A DNA stretch of 64,000 bases from a bacterium BMS3Abin14 (GTDB lineage Bacteria; BMS3Abin14). Under the pieces are notes generated by a model that saw nothing but the letters and a program-made list of their open reading frames with translations, had not been told where the DNA came from and did not search any database. The translations under genes were made by a program, and so were the position numbers. How positions within the stretch are numbered: position 1 is the first letter of the stretch; every line of letters begins with the position of its first letter. Below are positions 25,518-35,640 of the stretch, in pieces. The stretch covers positions 62,001-126,000 of the forward strand of contig BDTG01000010.1 in the NCBI GenBank assembly GCA_002897695.1. Direction: 5' to 3'.

Positions 25518-26861
25518 CTAGAAAGTCTGGCGGTCAGTGAGATCTTCGAATCGGGTGTACTTGTCGAGCCATGCAAGCTTTCGGGTGCCCACGGGGCCGT
25601 TCCTCTGCTTGCCGATGATGATTTCCGCGGAGCCCTTATCCGCGGATCCCTTGTTGTAGAATTCATCACGATAGATAAAAAAGATGACGTCCGCATCCTG
25701 TTCAATGGCGCCGGACTCCCTCAGGTCAGCCAGCATGGGCCTCTTGTCCTGCCGGTTTTCCACTGCCCTGTTGAGCTGGGAAAGGGCGACGACGGGAAGG
25801 GCCAACTCCTTGGCCAGGGACTTTAGCGAACGGCTGATTTCAGAGATCTCCTGCTCCCTGCTGTCGATTCTTCCTCTTCCGCGCATCAGCTGCATATAGT
25901 CCACAATGACCAGGTCAAGGCCCTTATCCGCTTTCATACGGCGTGATTTTGCCCGCATCTCCATGGCGCTGAGAGCCGGTGTGTCGTCGATGAAAATGGA
26001 GGCCTCCGACAAGAGACCGGCGGCGGTGGTCAGCTTGGGCCAGTCGGTATCTCCAAGATATCCGCTCCGCAGACGGTGAGCGTCTATTCGCGCCTCGGAA
26101 CACAGCATCCTCGTCACAAGCTGTTCCCTGGCCATCTCCAGGCTGAAGATGGCAACGTTGAGTTTACTCTTGCAGGCGGCGTTATGTGCGATATTGAGGG
26201 CGAAGGCGGTTTTACCCATGGAGGGGCGGCCGGCGACGATGATCAGGTCGGAAGACTGCAGTCCGGATGTCAGATCATCGATGTCCTTAAACCCGGTGGG
26301 GACTCCGGTAACATGTTCCTTGCGGGCGTAAAGGCCCTCGATGGTGCTGAAACTGCTCTTGACGATCTCTCTAATGGAGTAAAACGCAGCGCCGATCCTT
26401 CGGTCGGATATTTTGAATATACGGCGCTCGGCCTCGTCGATGATCTCATCGACATCGCCGGGCGAATCGAAACATTCCTCGACGATTTCGGAGGAGGTGG
26501 TGATGAGATCCCTGAGGATTGCCTTTTCCTTGACGATATTCGCATAGTGAGCCGCTCCGGCGGATGTGGGTACGCCCCCGGCAAGGGAAGGGATATAGCC
26601 TGCTCCTCCTGCACGTTCCAGAAGGCCGTCAGATCTCAATCGGTTGGTGAGTGTTACAAGATCGATGGGCTGCCCGCGCTCATTGAGGGCGAGCATGGAG
26701 GAAAAAATGGTTCGATGGCCCTCTTGGTAGAAGGCGTTGGGTTCGAGGGCCTCCATAACGGAGTAAATGACCTGATTGTCCAGAAGAATAGCGCCGAGGA
26801 CGGCTCTTTCCGCCTCCAGGTTCTGGGGGGGGACTTTCCTTGGATCAACGTGGTCAGACAT
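25518..26861 (-). CDS. dnaB: replicative DNA helicase DnaB
   Basis: Hexameric helicase of the replication fork, 447 residues. The N-terminal primase-interaction domain begins PPQNLEAERAVLGA. The RecA-like C-domain has Walker A GRPSMGKTA, then DLVIVDYMQLM, the DnaB block ALSQLNRAVENR, and the arginine finger region near the end. No intein is present. It lies eight bases downstream of rplI in the conserved rpsF-ssb-rpsR-rplI-dnaB order. Confidence 0.97.
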   Translation of the reverse strand: MSDHVDPRKVPPQNLEAERAVLGAILLDNQVIYSVMEALEPNAFYQEGHRTIFSSMLALNERGQPIDLVTLTNRLRSDGLLERAGGAGYIPSLAGGVPTSAGAAHYANIVKEKAILRDLITTSSEIVEECFDSPGDVDEIIDEAERRIFKISDRRIGAAFYSIREIVKSSFSTIEGLYARKEHVTGVPTGFKDIDDLTSGLQSSDLIIVAGRPSMGKTAFALNIAHNAACKSKLNVAIFSLEMAREQLVTRMLCSEARIDAHRLRSGYLGDTDWPKLTTAAGLLSEASIFIDDTPALSAMEMRAKSRRMKADKGLDLVIVDYMQLMRGRGRIDSREQEISEISRSLKSLAKELALPVVALSQLNRAVENRQDKRPMLADLRESGAIEQDADVIFFIYRDEFYNKGSADKGSAEIIIGKQRNGPVGTRKLAWLDKYTRFEDLTDRQTF

Positions 26862-26869
26862 GGGGCATC

Positions 26870-27331
26870 TTATTGAGCGTCACTTTTCGCTTCCTCGACG
26901 ACTGCGACTTTGACGGTAGCGGAAACGTCCTGGTGGAGCTTGATAGGCACCTCGAATTCACCAAGTTCCTTGATGTTGTCCTCAAGCAGAATGTTCCTGC
27001 GGTCTATATCTATCCCTTCGGCTGCCAGGGCTTCTCCAATGTCCATGTTGGTTACCGATCCGAAAAGCCTTCCTCCATCTCCTGCCTTTCTGGTCAGCGT
27101 CAGAGAAACTTCGGAAAGCTTTTCAGCAAACGATTGGGCATCTATACGTGTTTTCTCAACCTTTCGCCGAAGGGCGTGCAACTGGTGTTCCTGGGATTTG
27201 ATGTTTCTGGACGTAGCCTGAACCGCCAGCTCGCGGGGAAAAAGGTAATTTCTGGCATACCCCTGCCGGACTTCCACCGTGTCTCCCATCTTACCAAGGC
27301 TGGATACGTCTTCCAAAAGTATAATCTTCAT
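26870..27331 (-). CDS. rplI: 50S ribosomal protein L9
   Basis: A 153-residue two-domain L9. The N-domain MKIILLEDVSSLGKMGDTVEVRQGYARNYL is the family signature, followed by a long helix and a C-domain ending near VKVAVVEE. It binds 23S rRNA domain V and helps keep frame. ATG 27331 is preceded by GGAGATAG. A repeat-bearing gap of 176 bases separates it from the DUF2232 gene. Confidence 0.97.
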   Translation of the reverse strand: MKIILLEDVSSLGKMGDTVEVRQGYARNYLFPRELAVQATSRNIKSQEHQLHALRRKVEKTRIDAQSFAEKLSEVSLTLTRKAGDGGRLFGSVTNMDIGEALAAEGIDIDRRNILLEDNIKELGEFEVPIKLHQDVSATVKVAVVEEAKSDAQ

Positions 27332-27365
27332 CGTCTATCTCCTCTGTCCGTTATTTTTTAGTGTT

Positions 27366-27439
27366 GGTTCATCCTGAAAACGAGTGCCTGGATGAAGATC
27401 GTAACAGGAAAAAACCAATTTAACACAGGGTACACGGAG
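27366..27439. repeat. dispersed repeat family B, copy 2
   Basis: Same two blocks as 9015-9095, again in an intergenic gap of a minus-strand operon, here between the DUF2232 gene and rplI. Confidence 0.65.
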
Positions 27440-27507
27440 CGGCACAGGGTAAAAGCACAAAAAACGTGATGCCGGTCCAGCATCCACCAGAATAAATCAT
27501 GACGGAC

Positions 27508-28500
27508 TCAAGTGACATCAGGGGGGGCGGTATCCTTTCCAAGGGGAAACCGCCGCCTGAAGTCGAACCATGTGTCGAACAATCCCAGCAGGGCAATTGT
27601 CAGCATCAGGACCATCGGCAGCTGCATGGCCAGAAAAGCAAGAACCAGCGCCCGGAGGAATAACGGGAGTGAATAACGGGCAAACAAATGACCCATGACC
27701 AGCATGCCCTGAACGCCGTAAAGAGTCGCAAGCGGCAGCATGGCGTTCAGGCCCACATCCCTGATCGTTCCCTTGCTGGCCAGCACCATGAGCGCGAGGC
27801 CGACAAAGACGCCTACAAACGGGAAAGGGAGCGCCCATGTGGAGAAGTAGTTGGGCGTGTCCCCGGCCGTTCCCTCCGATACCTGGACCCATCTTCTGAC
27901 TACCGACGAGTAGACGCTGATCAGAAGGATCAATGTAGACAGCCAGATCCCTACAAGCATGCGCTTCCAGATTTCCAGAATCCAGGCAATCCGTGCAGCA
28001 TCCTCGGCGGAGATATCCGCGCTGCCTCCAGCGGGGAGAGATTTCATCATCAGACCCATCTGGTCCAGGGATTTTTTGTAGACCCCCGACATGCCATCTC
28101 CGGAAACGGCTCCGTAGATAACAAGCGCTGCCAGGGCTGATGCTGCTACCAGACCCACCGCCATTGCCACTGAAATGTATGGCTGCCTGTTGGAACCCGC
28201 GACCCAGTAGATACCCAGACACATGGGAATGGTCTCAACCAGGAAATATATCCCGGGCCCGGCGCCCTGGACGATCAAAACGACCGACGCGACGGCCGCG
28301 ACGGCCGTTATTCCTTCCGGAATATTCCGCCGTTTCATTCCGTATGCGAGAGGCAAGGGCGTAAGGACCGCAAGAGCGCCCCCCAGCGGCGGGCTGAATG
28401 CCTGGACCGAAAGGGGGATCAGGGCAAACCCCAGGAGGCGCAGCCACAGGGAGACAACCTCCTTGTGGGATGCAGCCGTCACGGTTTTCTCAGCGCTCAA
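27508..28500 (-). CDS. DUF2232 (YybS-like) membrane protein
   Basis: A 330-residue polytopic inner-membrane protein with about eight hydrophobic segments, opening [28 protein letters not shown]. Genes of this family typically sit between rpsR and rplI in Desulfobacterota and Firmicutes, exactly as here. Role unknown; an S-component-like transport role has been suggested for relatives. It overlaps the rpsR end by 11 bases. Confidence 0.85.
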   Translation of the reverse strand: MSAEKTVTAASHKEVVSLWLRLLGFALIPLSVQAFSPPLGGALAVLTPLPLAYGMKRRNIPEGITAVAAVASVVLIVQGAGPGIYFLVETIPMCLGIYWVAGSNRQPYISVAMAVGLVAASALAALVIYGAVSGDGMSGVYKKSLDQMGLMMKSLPAGGSADISAEDAARIAWILEIWKRMLVGIWLSTLILLISVYSSVVRRWVQVSEGTAGDTPNYFSTWALPFPFVGVFVGLALMVLASKGTIRDVGLNAMLPLATLYGVQGMLVMGHLFARYSLPLFLRALVLAFLAMQLPMVLMLTIALLGLFDTWFDFRRRFPLGKDTAPPDVT

Positions 28501-28717
28501 CCGTAAAGGGTAAAAAGGCGATGTTGCGGGCCTTTTTTATGGCGTGTGTGAGCATCCGCTGATGTTTCGCACAGTTGCCTGAAATCCTGCTGGGCAGAAT
28601 TTTACCCCTATCGGTAATATATCTCTTAAGGGCGATGGCGTTCTTGTAATCAACGTGATTAATTTTGTCTACGCAGAAGTGACAGACTTTTCGCCGTCTT
28701 ATGAACTGTTTTTTCAT
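28490..28717 (-). CDS. rpsR: 30S ribosomal protein S18
   Basis: A 75-residue S18 with the basic start [14 protein letters not shown], then [20 protein letters not shown] and ARNIAFLPF. It forms a platform pair with S6, whose gene is upstream. It has a CHFC pair, but I do not see the full four-Cys zinc set. ATG 28717 follows GGGAAAA. Confidence 0.96.
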   Translation of the reverse strand: MKKQFIRRRKVCHFCVDKINHVDYKNAIALKRYITDRGKILPSRISGNCAKHQRMLTHAIKKARNIAFLPFTVER

Positions 28718-28759
28718 TTTATTTTTCCCTGTTGGTGATAAGTTTCCTTGGGACGTGCC

Positions 28760-29164
28760 TTAAAAGGGGATGTCGTTATCGTCAAATTCAGGGGGCGAAT
28801 CGTTGCCCCCCTTGCCCGACTGGGCTGTGTCGGATTTCCCGGACCCGAGGAACTGGACGTTGGAGGCAACAACCTCGACTTTGCTCCGTTTCTGTCCGTC
28901 ATCGGTTTCCCACCGTCGCTGCTGGAGACGTCCTTCGATCAACACCTGGCGTCCTTTCTCCAGGTATTCGCTGCAATTCTCCGCCTGTTTGCCGAACACG
29001 ACGATATCGAAGAAGCTGACCTCTTCCTTGGTCTGGTCATCACCTTTCCAACGTCGGTTGACGGCAAGCGAAATATTGGATACCGCCGTGCCGTTTGGAG
29101 TGTATCGCAGTTCAGGATCACGCGTCAGGCGTCCCATGAGGATTACCCGGTTAAAATCTGCCAT
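28760..29164 (-). CDS. ssb: single-stranded DNA-binding protein
   Basis: A 134-residue SSB: OB fold from MADFNRVILMGRLTRDPELRYT to about residue 105, short Gly/Ser linker, and the conserved acidic tip DDNDIPF that recruits repair and replication partners. It overlaps rpsF by 14 bases, so the S6-SSB-S18 transcript is coupled. Confidence 0.97.
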   Translation of the reverse strand: MADFNRVILMGRLTRDPELRYTPNGTAVSNISLAVNRRWKGDDQTKEEVSFFDIVVFGKQAENCSEYLEKGRQVLIEGRLQQRRWETDDGQKRSKVEVVASNVQFLGSGKSDTAQSGKGGNDSPPEFDDNDIPF

Positions 29165-29519
29165 TGTAACCTTCCCTTATGGATAAGGTCGGGTCGTCCA
29201 GGAGGTGGGGCCTGATCTTCTCGGCCGCGTCCAGATCCTCAACCCGAACGGTCATGTAGCGGATATTTTGCTCGGAAATTCGCAGTTTTCTCTCAAACTC
29301 GGCAATGGTCTGGGGGGGTCCCGTGAACAGGAGACAGACGAAGTTGCCGTTGGCATGGCCCTGCACCTTGTAGGCGAGTTTACGGAGTCCCCAGATATCG
29401 GATTTGCGAACTTCACCACCCTGTTCGGTGATGACGCTTGAAAACTGTTCAGTGAGATCCTTCACCTCCTCCTCAGTGAGGTCGGGGTGGAGGATTATTA
29501 CCGTCTCGTAGCCTTTCAC
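29151..29519 (-). CDS. rpsF: 30S ribosomal protein S6
   Basis: A 122-residue S6 (KGYETVIILHPDLTEEEVKDL ... RYMTVRVEDLD). The GTG at 29519 is chosen since AAAGGAG lies eight bases upstream and the family begins at this Lys-Gly-Tyr block; the longest frame adds 49 unrelated residues. First gene of the rpsF-ssb-rpsR-DUF2232-rplI-dnaB series. Confidence 0.95.
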   Translation of the reverse strand: MKGYETVIILHPDLTEEEVKDLTEQFSSVITEQGGEVRKSDIWGLRKLAYKVQGHANGNFVCLLFTGPPQTIAEFERKLRISEQNIRYMTVRVEDLDAAEKIRPHLLDDPTLSIREGYNGRF

Positions 29520-29676
29520 GCAGATTTTCTCCTTTCGGGCTGCAGCCCCCACCCACCGGGGGGTTCCGGTAACGGGAGCAAGGAGTTGGAGTTCCCTCCT
29601 TTGGAGGGACAGACTGTGTATGTTCGGTAGTTTTCTAGCATAATTGAGGAGCCTAATCAAGGGCAAGCTGGGGTCT

Positions 29677-29715
29677 AAAAAACAGAATGCCAGCCCAATT
29701 AGGGGTCGGCATTCT
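29677..29715 (-). terminator. rho-independent terminator of hppA
   Basis: Minus strand AGAATGCC-GACCCC, small loop, GGGCTGGCATTCT, then GTTTTTT. It ends the pth-hppA transcript before rpsF. Confidence 0.85.
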
Positions 29716-29741
29716 ACGCCAGAGAAAATGTGGCCCGAATC

Positions 29742-31751
29742 CTACTTAATGAGAGGTGTAACCGCGACAAAGAGCGGCGCGAGAACCAGGGAGACCACCG
29801 ACATGAGCTTGATCAAGATGTTCATGGCGGGTCCGGAGGTGTCCTTGAAGGGGTCGCCCACGGTGTCCCCGACGACGGCGGCCTTGTGGGGTTCTGAACC
29901 CTTGCCCCCGAAGTGGCCCTCCTCGATGTATTTCTTCGCGTTATCCCATGCCCCGCCGCCGTTTGACATGAACAGGGCCAGGAAAACACCTGTGACGGTC
30001 GCCCCGGCAAGGGTCCCTCCCAGGGCCTCCTTGCCGAGTATAAGCCCGACGAGCAGGGGAGTGATGATGGCGATGATGCCGGGCAGGATCATCTCCTTGA
30101 GGGCGGCCCTGGTCGCGATGTCGACGCATCTCGCCGAATCAGGTTTGCCCGTTCCGTCCATGATCCCGGGTATCTCACGGAATTGGCGTCGGATCTCCTC
30201 GACCATCGTGAAAGCGGCCTTGCCCACAGAGGTCATGGTCAGCGCGGCGACCAGAAAAGGAACGATTCCCCCGAGGAACATGCCGGCGACCACCTTGGGG
30301 TCGAGGAGGTTGATGTTTTTCAGGCCCACCGCGGCAGCGTAGGCTGCAAACATGGCCAGGGCCGTCAGGGCCGCGGAACCGATGGCAAATCCCTTCCCGA
30401 TGGCGGCCGTGGTGTTTCCCAGGGCATCGAGGCTGTCCGTGATCTTCCTTGTCTCCGGCCCCAGGCCGGCCATCTCCGAGATACCGCCTGCGTTGTCGGC
30501 GATGGGGCCGTAGGCGTCAACCGACATGGTGATGCCCACGGTGGCCAGCATCCCAACGGCTGCCACAGCGATGCCGTACAGCGGCTCGGGAGCCGCCATT
30601 TTGGACGCCAGCAAGATGGTTACGGCGATGACCAGAATGGGGGCGGCCGTCGACTCGTAACCGACTGCCAGGCCGGTTATGATGTTTGTGGCCGGGCCGG
30701 TCTGGCTGGATTCCGCTATCTGGCGGATAGGCTTGGCCGAAGTGTAGTATTCTGTAATGAGACCAATGAGAATCCCCGCCAGGGTGCCGCAGAGGATAGC
30801 GTAAAAGATGCCGGAATTGACGCCGGTGGCCTGCACCAGAAAATAGGCCGAAACGAGCATCAGACCCGCCCCGATAAAGGTCGAGTATCTCAGCGCCGCC
30901 TGTGGGGACATCCTCTCCAGGACCTTGATGGAAAGAATTCCCACAACGGAACATGCAAGCCCTGCCATGGCGAGAAGGATGGGCAGTTCCATATAGCTCA
31001 TTCGCATTGCAGGGGCGATGGAAACAGATGTCGCTCCGATGGCAATGGTCGCGATCATGGAACCGACGTAGGATTCAAATATATCGGCTCCCATTCCGGC
31101 GATGTCACCCACGTTGTCACCGACATTGTCGGCTATGACCCCCGGGTTCCTCGGGTCATCCTCGGGAATCCCGGCTTCGATCTTTCCGACGAGGTCGGCG
31201 CCGACATCGGCCGACTTGGTGAAGATGCCTCCACCGACACGGGCGAAGAGGGCAATGGACGATGCGCCCATTGCGAATCCATTGATATACTTGGCAGTGA
31301 TGGGATCACCGAAGAAGAAAAACGCAATCCCCAGCCCCAAAAGCCCGAGGCTGGCCACCGACACGCCCATGACCGCCCCCCCTGCGAAGGAAACGCTAAG
31401 GGCCTTGGCCTGGCCGCTTTCAGTCGCCGCCTGGGAGGTCCTGACGTTTGCTTTCGTTGCCGCGTTCATCCCGAAGTAACCGGCCACCATGGAGCAGGAG
31501 GTGCCGCCCAGGAATGCCAGCGCGGTCTGCACTTCCAGCTTCCACCAGAGAAGCGCGAATACCACAATGATGTAGGCAATCAGAATGGTGTACTGACGCC
31601 TCAGGTAGACCATCGCGCCGTCGTGAATCGCGTCGGCGATCTCCGCCATTAAATTGGTGCCTACGGGCTGTTTCTTGATAAAATTGTAGATCCCCATGGC
31701 AAACAGCAGGCCTGCAATGCCAAACAGGGGGGCAAGGGTAGTCAAACGCAT
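29742..31751 (-). CDS. hppA: membrane-bound ion-pumping pyrophosphatase
   Basis: Polytopic enzyme (about 16 helices, 669 residues) that couples PPi hydrolysis to H+ or Na+ export. It contains the PPi-binding block [41 protein letters not shown], and a C-terminal [17 protein letters not shown]. Ala in [10 protein letters not shown], where the K+-independent class has Lys, points to the K+-dependent class. Which ion is pumped cannot be told from what I see. It shares its start region with the pth end (overlap 10 bases) and probably recycles PPi energy alongside ppdK. Confidence 0.96.
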   Translation of the reverse strand: MRLTTLAPLFGIAGLLFAMGIYNFIKKQPVGTNLMAEIADAIHDGAMVYLRRQYTILIAYIIVVFALLWWKLEVQTALAFLGGTSCSMVAGYFGMNAATKANVRTSQAATESGQAKALSVSFAGGAVMGVSVASLGLLGLGIAFFFFGDPITAKYINGFAMGASSIALFARVGGGIFTKSADVGADLVGKIEAGIPEDDPRNPGVIADNVGDNVGDIAGMGADIFESYVGSMIATIAIGATSVSIAPAMRMSYMELPILLAMAGLACSVVGILSIKVLERMSPQAALRYSTFIGAGLMLVSAYFLVQATGVNSGIFYAILCGTLAGILIGLITEYYTSAKPIRQIAESSQTGPATNIITGLAVGYESTAAPILVIAVTILLASKMAAPEPLYGIAVAAVGMLATVGITMSVDAYGPIADNAGGISEMAGLGPETRKITDSLDALGNTTAAIGKGFAIGSAALTALAMFAAYAAAVGLKNINLLDPKVVAGMFLGGIVPFLVAALTMTSVGKAAFTMVEEIRRQFREIPGIMDGTGKPDSARCVDIATRAALKEMILPGIIAIITPLLVGLILGKEALGGTLAGATVTGVFLALFMSNGGGAWDNAKKYIEEGHFGGKGSEPHKAAVVGDTVGDPFKDTSGPAMNILIKLMSVVSLVLAPLFVAVTPLIK

Positions 31752-32326
31752 AGCTCCTCCTCCGAATCTGTTAAATTTATCGTGATAGTGTCCATCTCCC
31801 CCTCGGAGATGACCTTCCCAGCCAGGTCGGCGGCGGCCTCCAGCATTCTGCCCACAACAGGAGCTTCCTTCCGGGTGACTTCTGAAAGAACGTAATCAAC
31901 GTCCTTCCCGATGTTGCCCGGTCTGCCGATTCCAAGCCTGATCCTTTTGAAGCCTTCGAACCCTAGGCAGCGGATGACGGAATCCACGCCCCTGTGCCCG
32001 CCGCTGCCCCCCTTTTTTTTGAAACGCAAGGTGCCCAGGGGGAGATCCATGTCATCGAAGATGACGACGATTCGGCTCTCCTCAATCCCCTCTCTGCGAA
32101 CAAGGGGGGCAAGAACCTCGCCGCTCCTGTTCATATATCCCTGGGGTTTTACCAGGAGGATGTCTTTTCCCCCATGCCGCCCCCGGCCCTGGTCGAGGAA
32201 CCCGGAACACCGGGCGAAAGGAATTTTCCACCTTCGCGAAATGAGTTCTAATGCCTGAAAACCCAGGTTGTGTCGCGTTCCCTCATATTTGGGGCCGGGA
32301 TTTCCCAGCCCAGCGATAAGCCACAT
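31742..32326 (-). CDS. pth: peptidyl-tRNA hydrolase
   Basis: Releases peptides from stalled peptidyl-tRNA. 194 residues with [17 protein letters not shown] (catalytic His in TRHN), then [27 protein letters not shown] and RLGIGRP. Lies 30 bases after rplY in the conserved prs-rplY-pth order. Confidence 0.96.
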   Translation of the reverse strand: MWLIAGLGNPGPKYEGTRHNLGFQALELISRRWKIPFARCSGFLDQGRGRHGGKDILLVKPQGYMNRSGEVLAPLVRREGIEESRIVVIFDDMDLPLGTLRFKKKGGSGGHRGVDSVIRCLGFEGFKRIRLGIGRPGNIGKDVDYVLSEVTRKEAPVVGRMLEAAADLAGKVISEGEMDTITINLTDSEEELCV

Positions 32327-32356
32327 GCAGATGGTCGGTCAAGAGGATATCGGCGC

Positions 32357-33022
32357 CTAATCCTCCTGGCCTTCCTCCTCTTCCTTGCCCTTGCTGATAA
32401 CCTCGGGTTCGGTCGATTCCTCATCCTCGATGGCCTCTTCCTCCTCTTCCTCCTCGGCGGCGGCTCCTACGATGGTGAGGATAGTGAAGTTGACGTCATG
32501 AAGTATGGTAACCCCCTCAGGCGCTTCCAGCGACTCCACATGGACGGAGTCGCCAATGTCCATGTCGCTGATGTCGATGGTGATGGACTCAGGAATACTG
32601 TCGGGAAGGCAGGAGACCTCCAACTCCCTCCGGTTGAACGCCAGGTTGCCGCCCATCGTGATACCCTTGGATTCACCTACGAGTATCACTGGAACCTTTA
32701 CGGTGAGCGTTTCATCCAGGGCGATCTCCTGAAAATCGACGTGGTAAATATATTCTCTGAAGGGATGTCTCTGAATCTCCCTGATAAGGACATCTTTACC
32801 GCTCGTTTTTGTGTCCTTCCCGATCTGAAGCTTCAGAATGTTTGTAGTTGCCTTACCACCGGCAAGCAGGTGCGATAGTTCATCGGAATTCAGGACCAGA
32901 GATATGGTGACCTCACCCCGGCCGTAGAGAACGGCCGGGATTTTCCCGTCCCGGCGAAGCTTTCTGGCAACGCCTTTTCCGGAATCCTCACGGAGTTCGG
33001 CAAAAAGTTTTAAAGCTTGCAT
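32357..33022 (-). CDS. rplY: 50S ribosomal protein L25, long (CTC) form
   Basis: 5S-rRNA-binding protein of the general-stress CTC type, 221 residues. The N-domain (KLFAELREDSGKGVARKLRRDGKIPAVLYG) is followed by the TL5-like beta domain. A low-complexity acidic tail (run of Glu) ends it. Typical neighbour of prs and pth. Confidence 0.95.
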   Translation of the reverse strand: MQALKLFAELREDSGKGVARKLRRDGKIPAVLYGRGEVTISLVLNSDELSHLLAGGKATTNILKLQIGKDTKTSGKDVLIREIQRHPFREYIYHVDFQEIALDETLTVKVPVILVGESKGITMGGNLAFNRRELEVSCLPDSIPESITIDISDMDIGDSVHVESLEAPEGVTILHDVNFTILTIVGAAAEEEEEEEAIEDEESTEPEVISKGKEEEEGQED

Positions 33023-33048
33023 GCTGGTAACTCCTCCTTTTAACCCCT

Positions 33049-33990
33049 TCAGACGAAGAGGGAACTGACCGATTCATGGTTGTGTGTCCTTCGGATCGCC
33101 TCACTCAGGATTCCGGCAACGTTCAACTGGACTATCTTGTCGCACTCCTTTGCTTCAGGCTGCAGCGGGATCGTGTCCGTAACGATGATCCGTTCAGCGG
33201 GAGACTGAGCAAGCCTCTCAATGGCGGATCCGGAAAAGACCGGATGCGTGGCACACGCAAATATCCGGCGGGCCCCTGCCTCCAACAGGGATTCCATGCC
33301 CTGGACCAGTGTCCCGCCGGTGTCGACAATGTCGTCCACAATGACGACATCTTTCCCTTTCACATCACCGACGATGTGCATTACCTGGCTGACATTGGGC
33401 CCGGTTCTTCTTTTGTCAATAATGGCCAGGCCGGCTTTCAGCCTTTTGGCGAAGGCACGCGCCCTTTCTACCCCGCCCGCATCGGGTGAAATAACCACGA
33501 TGTCCTCCAGGTGCAGTCTGTCCAGGTAGGAAAGGAGGACGGGGGCAGCGTAGAGGTTGTCGACGGGGATATCAAAAAAGCCCTGTATCTGACCGGCGTG
33601 CAGGTCCATGGTAAGAACCCGGTCAGATCCGGCTACGGTGATCAGGTTCGCCACCAGTTTAGCGGTTATGGGCGCTCTGGGGGCCACCTTCCGGTCCTGT
33701 CTCGCGTATCCGAAATAGGGGATAACCGCGGTTATCCTCCATGCGGACGCTCTTTTGAGCGCATCGATGAGGATCAACATTTCCATCAGTGTCCTGTTTC
33801 CGGGCCTTGATGTGGACTGAATGACGAACACGTCCGTTCCCCGAATATTTTCGGAGATCTCAACCATGATTTCCCCGTCGGAAAAATCACGGACCACCGC
33901 ATTGCCCAGAGGCTCGTTCAGATTGCTGCAGATGGACTGTGCGAGTTCAGGATTTGCGTTGCCTGTGAACAGCTTTATTCTGTTTGTCAT
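33049..33990 (-). CDS. prs: ribose-phosphate pyrophosphokinase
   Basis: Makes PRPP from ribose 5-phosphate and ATP for nucleotide, His and Trp synthesis. 313 residues with the flexible-loop/ATP block DRKVAPRAPI, DLHAGQIQGFFDIPVDNL, and the PRPP loop VIVDDIVDTGGTL. Follows tRNA-Gln on the same strand. Confidence 0.97.
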   Translation of the reverse strand: MTNRIKLFTGNANPELAQSICSNLNEPLGNAVVRDFSDGEIMVEISENIRGTDVFVIQSTSRPGNRTLMEMLILIDALKRASAWRITAVIPYFGYARQDRKVAPRAPITAKLVANLITVAGSDRVLTMDLHAGQIQGFFDIPVDNLYAAPVLLSYLDRLHLEDIVVISPDAGGVERARAFAKRLKAGLAIIDKRRTGPNVSQVMHIVGDVKGKDVVIVDDIVDTGGTLVQGMESLLEAGARRIFACATHPVFSGSAIERLAQSPAERIIVTDTIPLQPEAKECDKIVQLNVAGILSEAIRRTHNHESVSSLFV

Positions 33991-34029
33991 GATAGTTCCG
34001 TGCCGTCAGTGCCGGCTATGTCGTTTGTC

Positions 34030-34104
34030 TGGCTGGGGCGGTAGGATTCGAACCTACAAATGCGGGAGCCAAAGTCCCGTGACTTACCATTTGTCGACGC
34101 CCCA
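34030..34104 (-). tRNA. tRNA-Gln (anticodon TTG)
   Basis: Acceptor TGGGGCG/CGCCCCA, anticodon stem CGGGA/TCCCG around CTTTGGC, T-loop GTTCGAATC, encoded CCA. No separate strong promoter seen, so it is likely processed from the spoVG-prs transcript. Confidence 0.94.
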
Positions 34105-34167
34105 GGAAGGGTTATTCTCCCCAGCGCCCCCGGCCCTCGAAGTGCTCCTTCCAAAAAAACGGGGCAG

Positions 34168-34683
34168 TTATTCCTCGTAGCTGAACGCTTTCTCCGGGTC
34201 GTCCGTGGGTTCAATAGTCGGGTTGTCGGTCGGTAATTGTTCCGGTTCCGTATCCTCGACGGGTTCAGTGGCGCCTGCCTCCGCAGTCGAAGGGGTGGAT
34301 TCCTCCAGCGTGTCCACGGATTCTTCCGCCGGGGATTCTTCCGCCGGATCTTCGGCCAGGTTCACATCCGGATTCCGGGCAGGCTCCGGTTCGGAATCCA
34401 CATCGGGGCCGGCAGGTTCGGGGATAACGACTTCCGCCTCCTGTTCGTATACCCTGAGAACCGCCTCCTCAATCAACTTTCTGGTCTCACTGTTCAGGGG
34501 ATGGGCTACGTCCCTGAAGGTGCCGTCCTTACGCTTCTTGCTGGGCATCGCGATAAAAAAACCTTTGTTCCCGCTGATGACCTTCAGGTCCCTGACGATG
34601 AAACAGTTATCGAAAGTGATCGTGGCATAGGCCTTCAGCTTTTCCTCCTCCACCGGGAATACCTTTACGTCCGTTATGTCCAT
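34168..34683 (-). CDS. spoVG: SpoVG-family RNA/DNA-binding regulator with long acidic tail
   Basis: Residues 1-85 match SpoVG: MDITDVKVFPVEEEKLKAYA, the GFFIAMPSKKRKDG nucleic-acid-binding block, and DVAHPLNSETRKLIE. SpoVG proteins regulate gene expression by binding RNA or DNA and also exist in non-sporulating bacteria. Residues 86-171 are an unusual Pro/Glu/Asp-rich disordered tail that roughly doubles the usual length. It lies between ispE and tRNA-Gln, its common place in Desulfobacterota. Confidence 0.93.
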   Translation of the reverse strand: MDITDVKVFPVEEEKLKAYATITFDNCFIVRDLKVISGNKGFFIAMPSKKRKDGTFRDVAHPLNSETRKLIEEAVLRVYEQEAEVVIPEPAGPDVDSEPEPARNPDVNLAEDPAEESPAEESVDTLEESTPSTAEAGATEPVEDTEPEQLPTDNPTIEPTDDPEKAFSYEE

Positions 34684-34776
34684 CCCCGCACCATCCCTTC
34701 ACTGTTGTCGTATTTTGAAACCCGGAGGTTTGACCCTGACAGGGCCGTAATAATGTCCATTCCGGATTACCGGCGT

Positions 34777-35640
34777 CTACGAAAAAATGGCCCGGGCGAC
34801 GATCGCATCGAACCTTTCCACCTCGATTATTTTCCGGGCGGCCTCCTGCGCGTCACCCATGTTTTCAAAAAGCCCGAAAACAGCGGAACCGCTCCCCGAC
34901 ATCAATGATGCCCTTGCCCCATGTCGGATCAGGACTTCCTTGCATCTCTTGACCTGAGGAAACCGCTCAAAAACACAGGTTTCCAGGTCGTTGACGAGGA
35001 AACCTCCCCACATACCCGGGGGCAACTCTTTTCCCGCAACTCTGGAAAGTGGAGAAATCCTATATTTCCCCGGGCTTTTTGTCAAACGGAAATTGGAATA
35101 AACCCACTGGGTGGAAACCGCCACGGCAGGGTAGGCGATAACAAAGGCAGCATTAATCCGGAGATCGGATGGTTTGACAATCTCTCCCCGCCCACGGATG
35201 ACCGCCGGTGATGGATGGAGAAAGAGGGGAACATCCGAACCCAGCTGCCCTGCAATGTCCAGGAGGATGTCCCTGTCGAGGGAAAGCTGCCACAGGTGGT
35301 CCAGGCCCAGGAGTACGGCGGCCGCATCGCTGCTGCCCCCCCCGAGCCCTGCCCCGTGGGGGATGCGCTTGTCCAGATGGATCCGGACTCCCCTGGCTGG
35401 AATGCCGGCCGACTTCCGGAGCAGCTCAGCAGCCCTTTGGACGATGTTTCCGGAATCCGTGGGCAGTGTTGGATCGCTGCACCGGAGCGTAATCTTTCCA
35501 TCGGAGGAACTTTCAAGCATGATCCTGTCGTAGAAATCCACCTTCTGAACGAGGCTTTCAATACTGTGGTATCCATCCGGGCGTTTGCCCAGAACCTGGA
35601 GAGTCAGGTTCAGTTTAGCGGGAGCCAGGAGCCTTATCAT
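34777..35640 (-). CDS. ispE: 4-diphosphocytidyl-2-C-methyl-D-erythritol kinase
   Basis: GHMP kinase of the MEP isoprenoid pathway, 287 residues. It has APAKLNLTLQVLGKRPDGYH at the start, the ATP loop PHGAGLGGGSSDAAAVL, and a C-terminal MSGSGSAVFGLF. Overlaps the upstream LolB-like gene by four bases (ATGA). Confidence 0.96.
   Translation of the reverse strand: MIRLLAPAKLNLTLQVLGKRPDGYHSIESLVQKVDFYDRIMLESSSDGKITLRCSDPTLPTDSGNIVQRAAELLRKSAGIPARGVRIHLDKRIPHGAGLGGGSSDAAAVLLGLDHLWQLSLDRDILLDIAGQLGSDVPLFLHPSPAVIRGRGEIVKPSDLRINAAFVIAYPAVAVSTQWVYSNFRLTKSPGKYRISPLSRVAGKELPPGMWGGFLVNDLETCVFERFPQVKRCKEVLIRHGARASLMSGSGSAVFGLFENMGDAQEAARKIIEVERFDAIVARAIFS

Noticed and set aside
29520-29666. 49-residue extension of S6
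   Set aside because: Unlike any S6; the GTG at 29519 with AAAGGAG is the natural start.
30183-31652. 489-residue frame opposite hppA
   Set aside because: Antisense shadow of a GC-rich gene with strong codon bias; hppA itself is certain.
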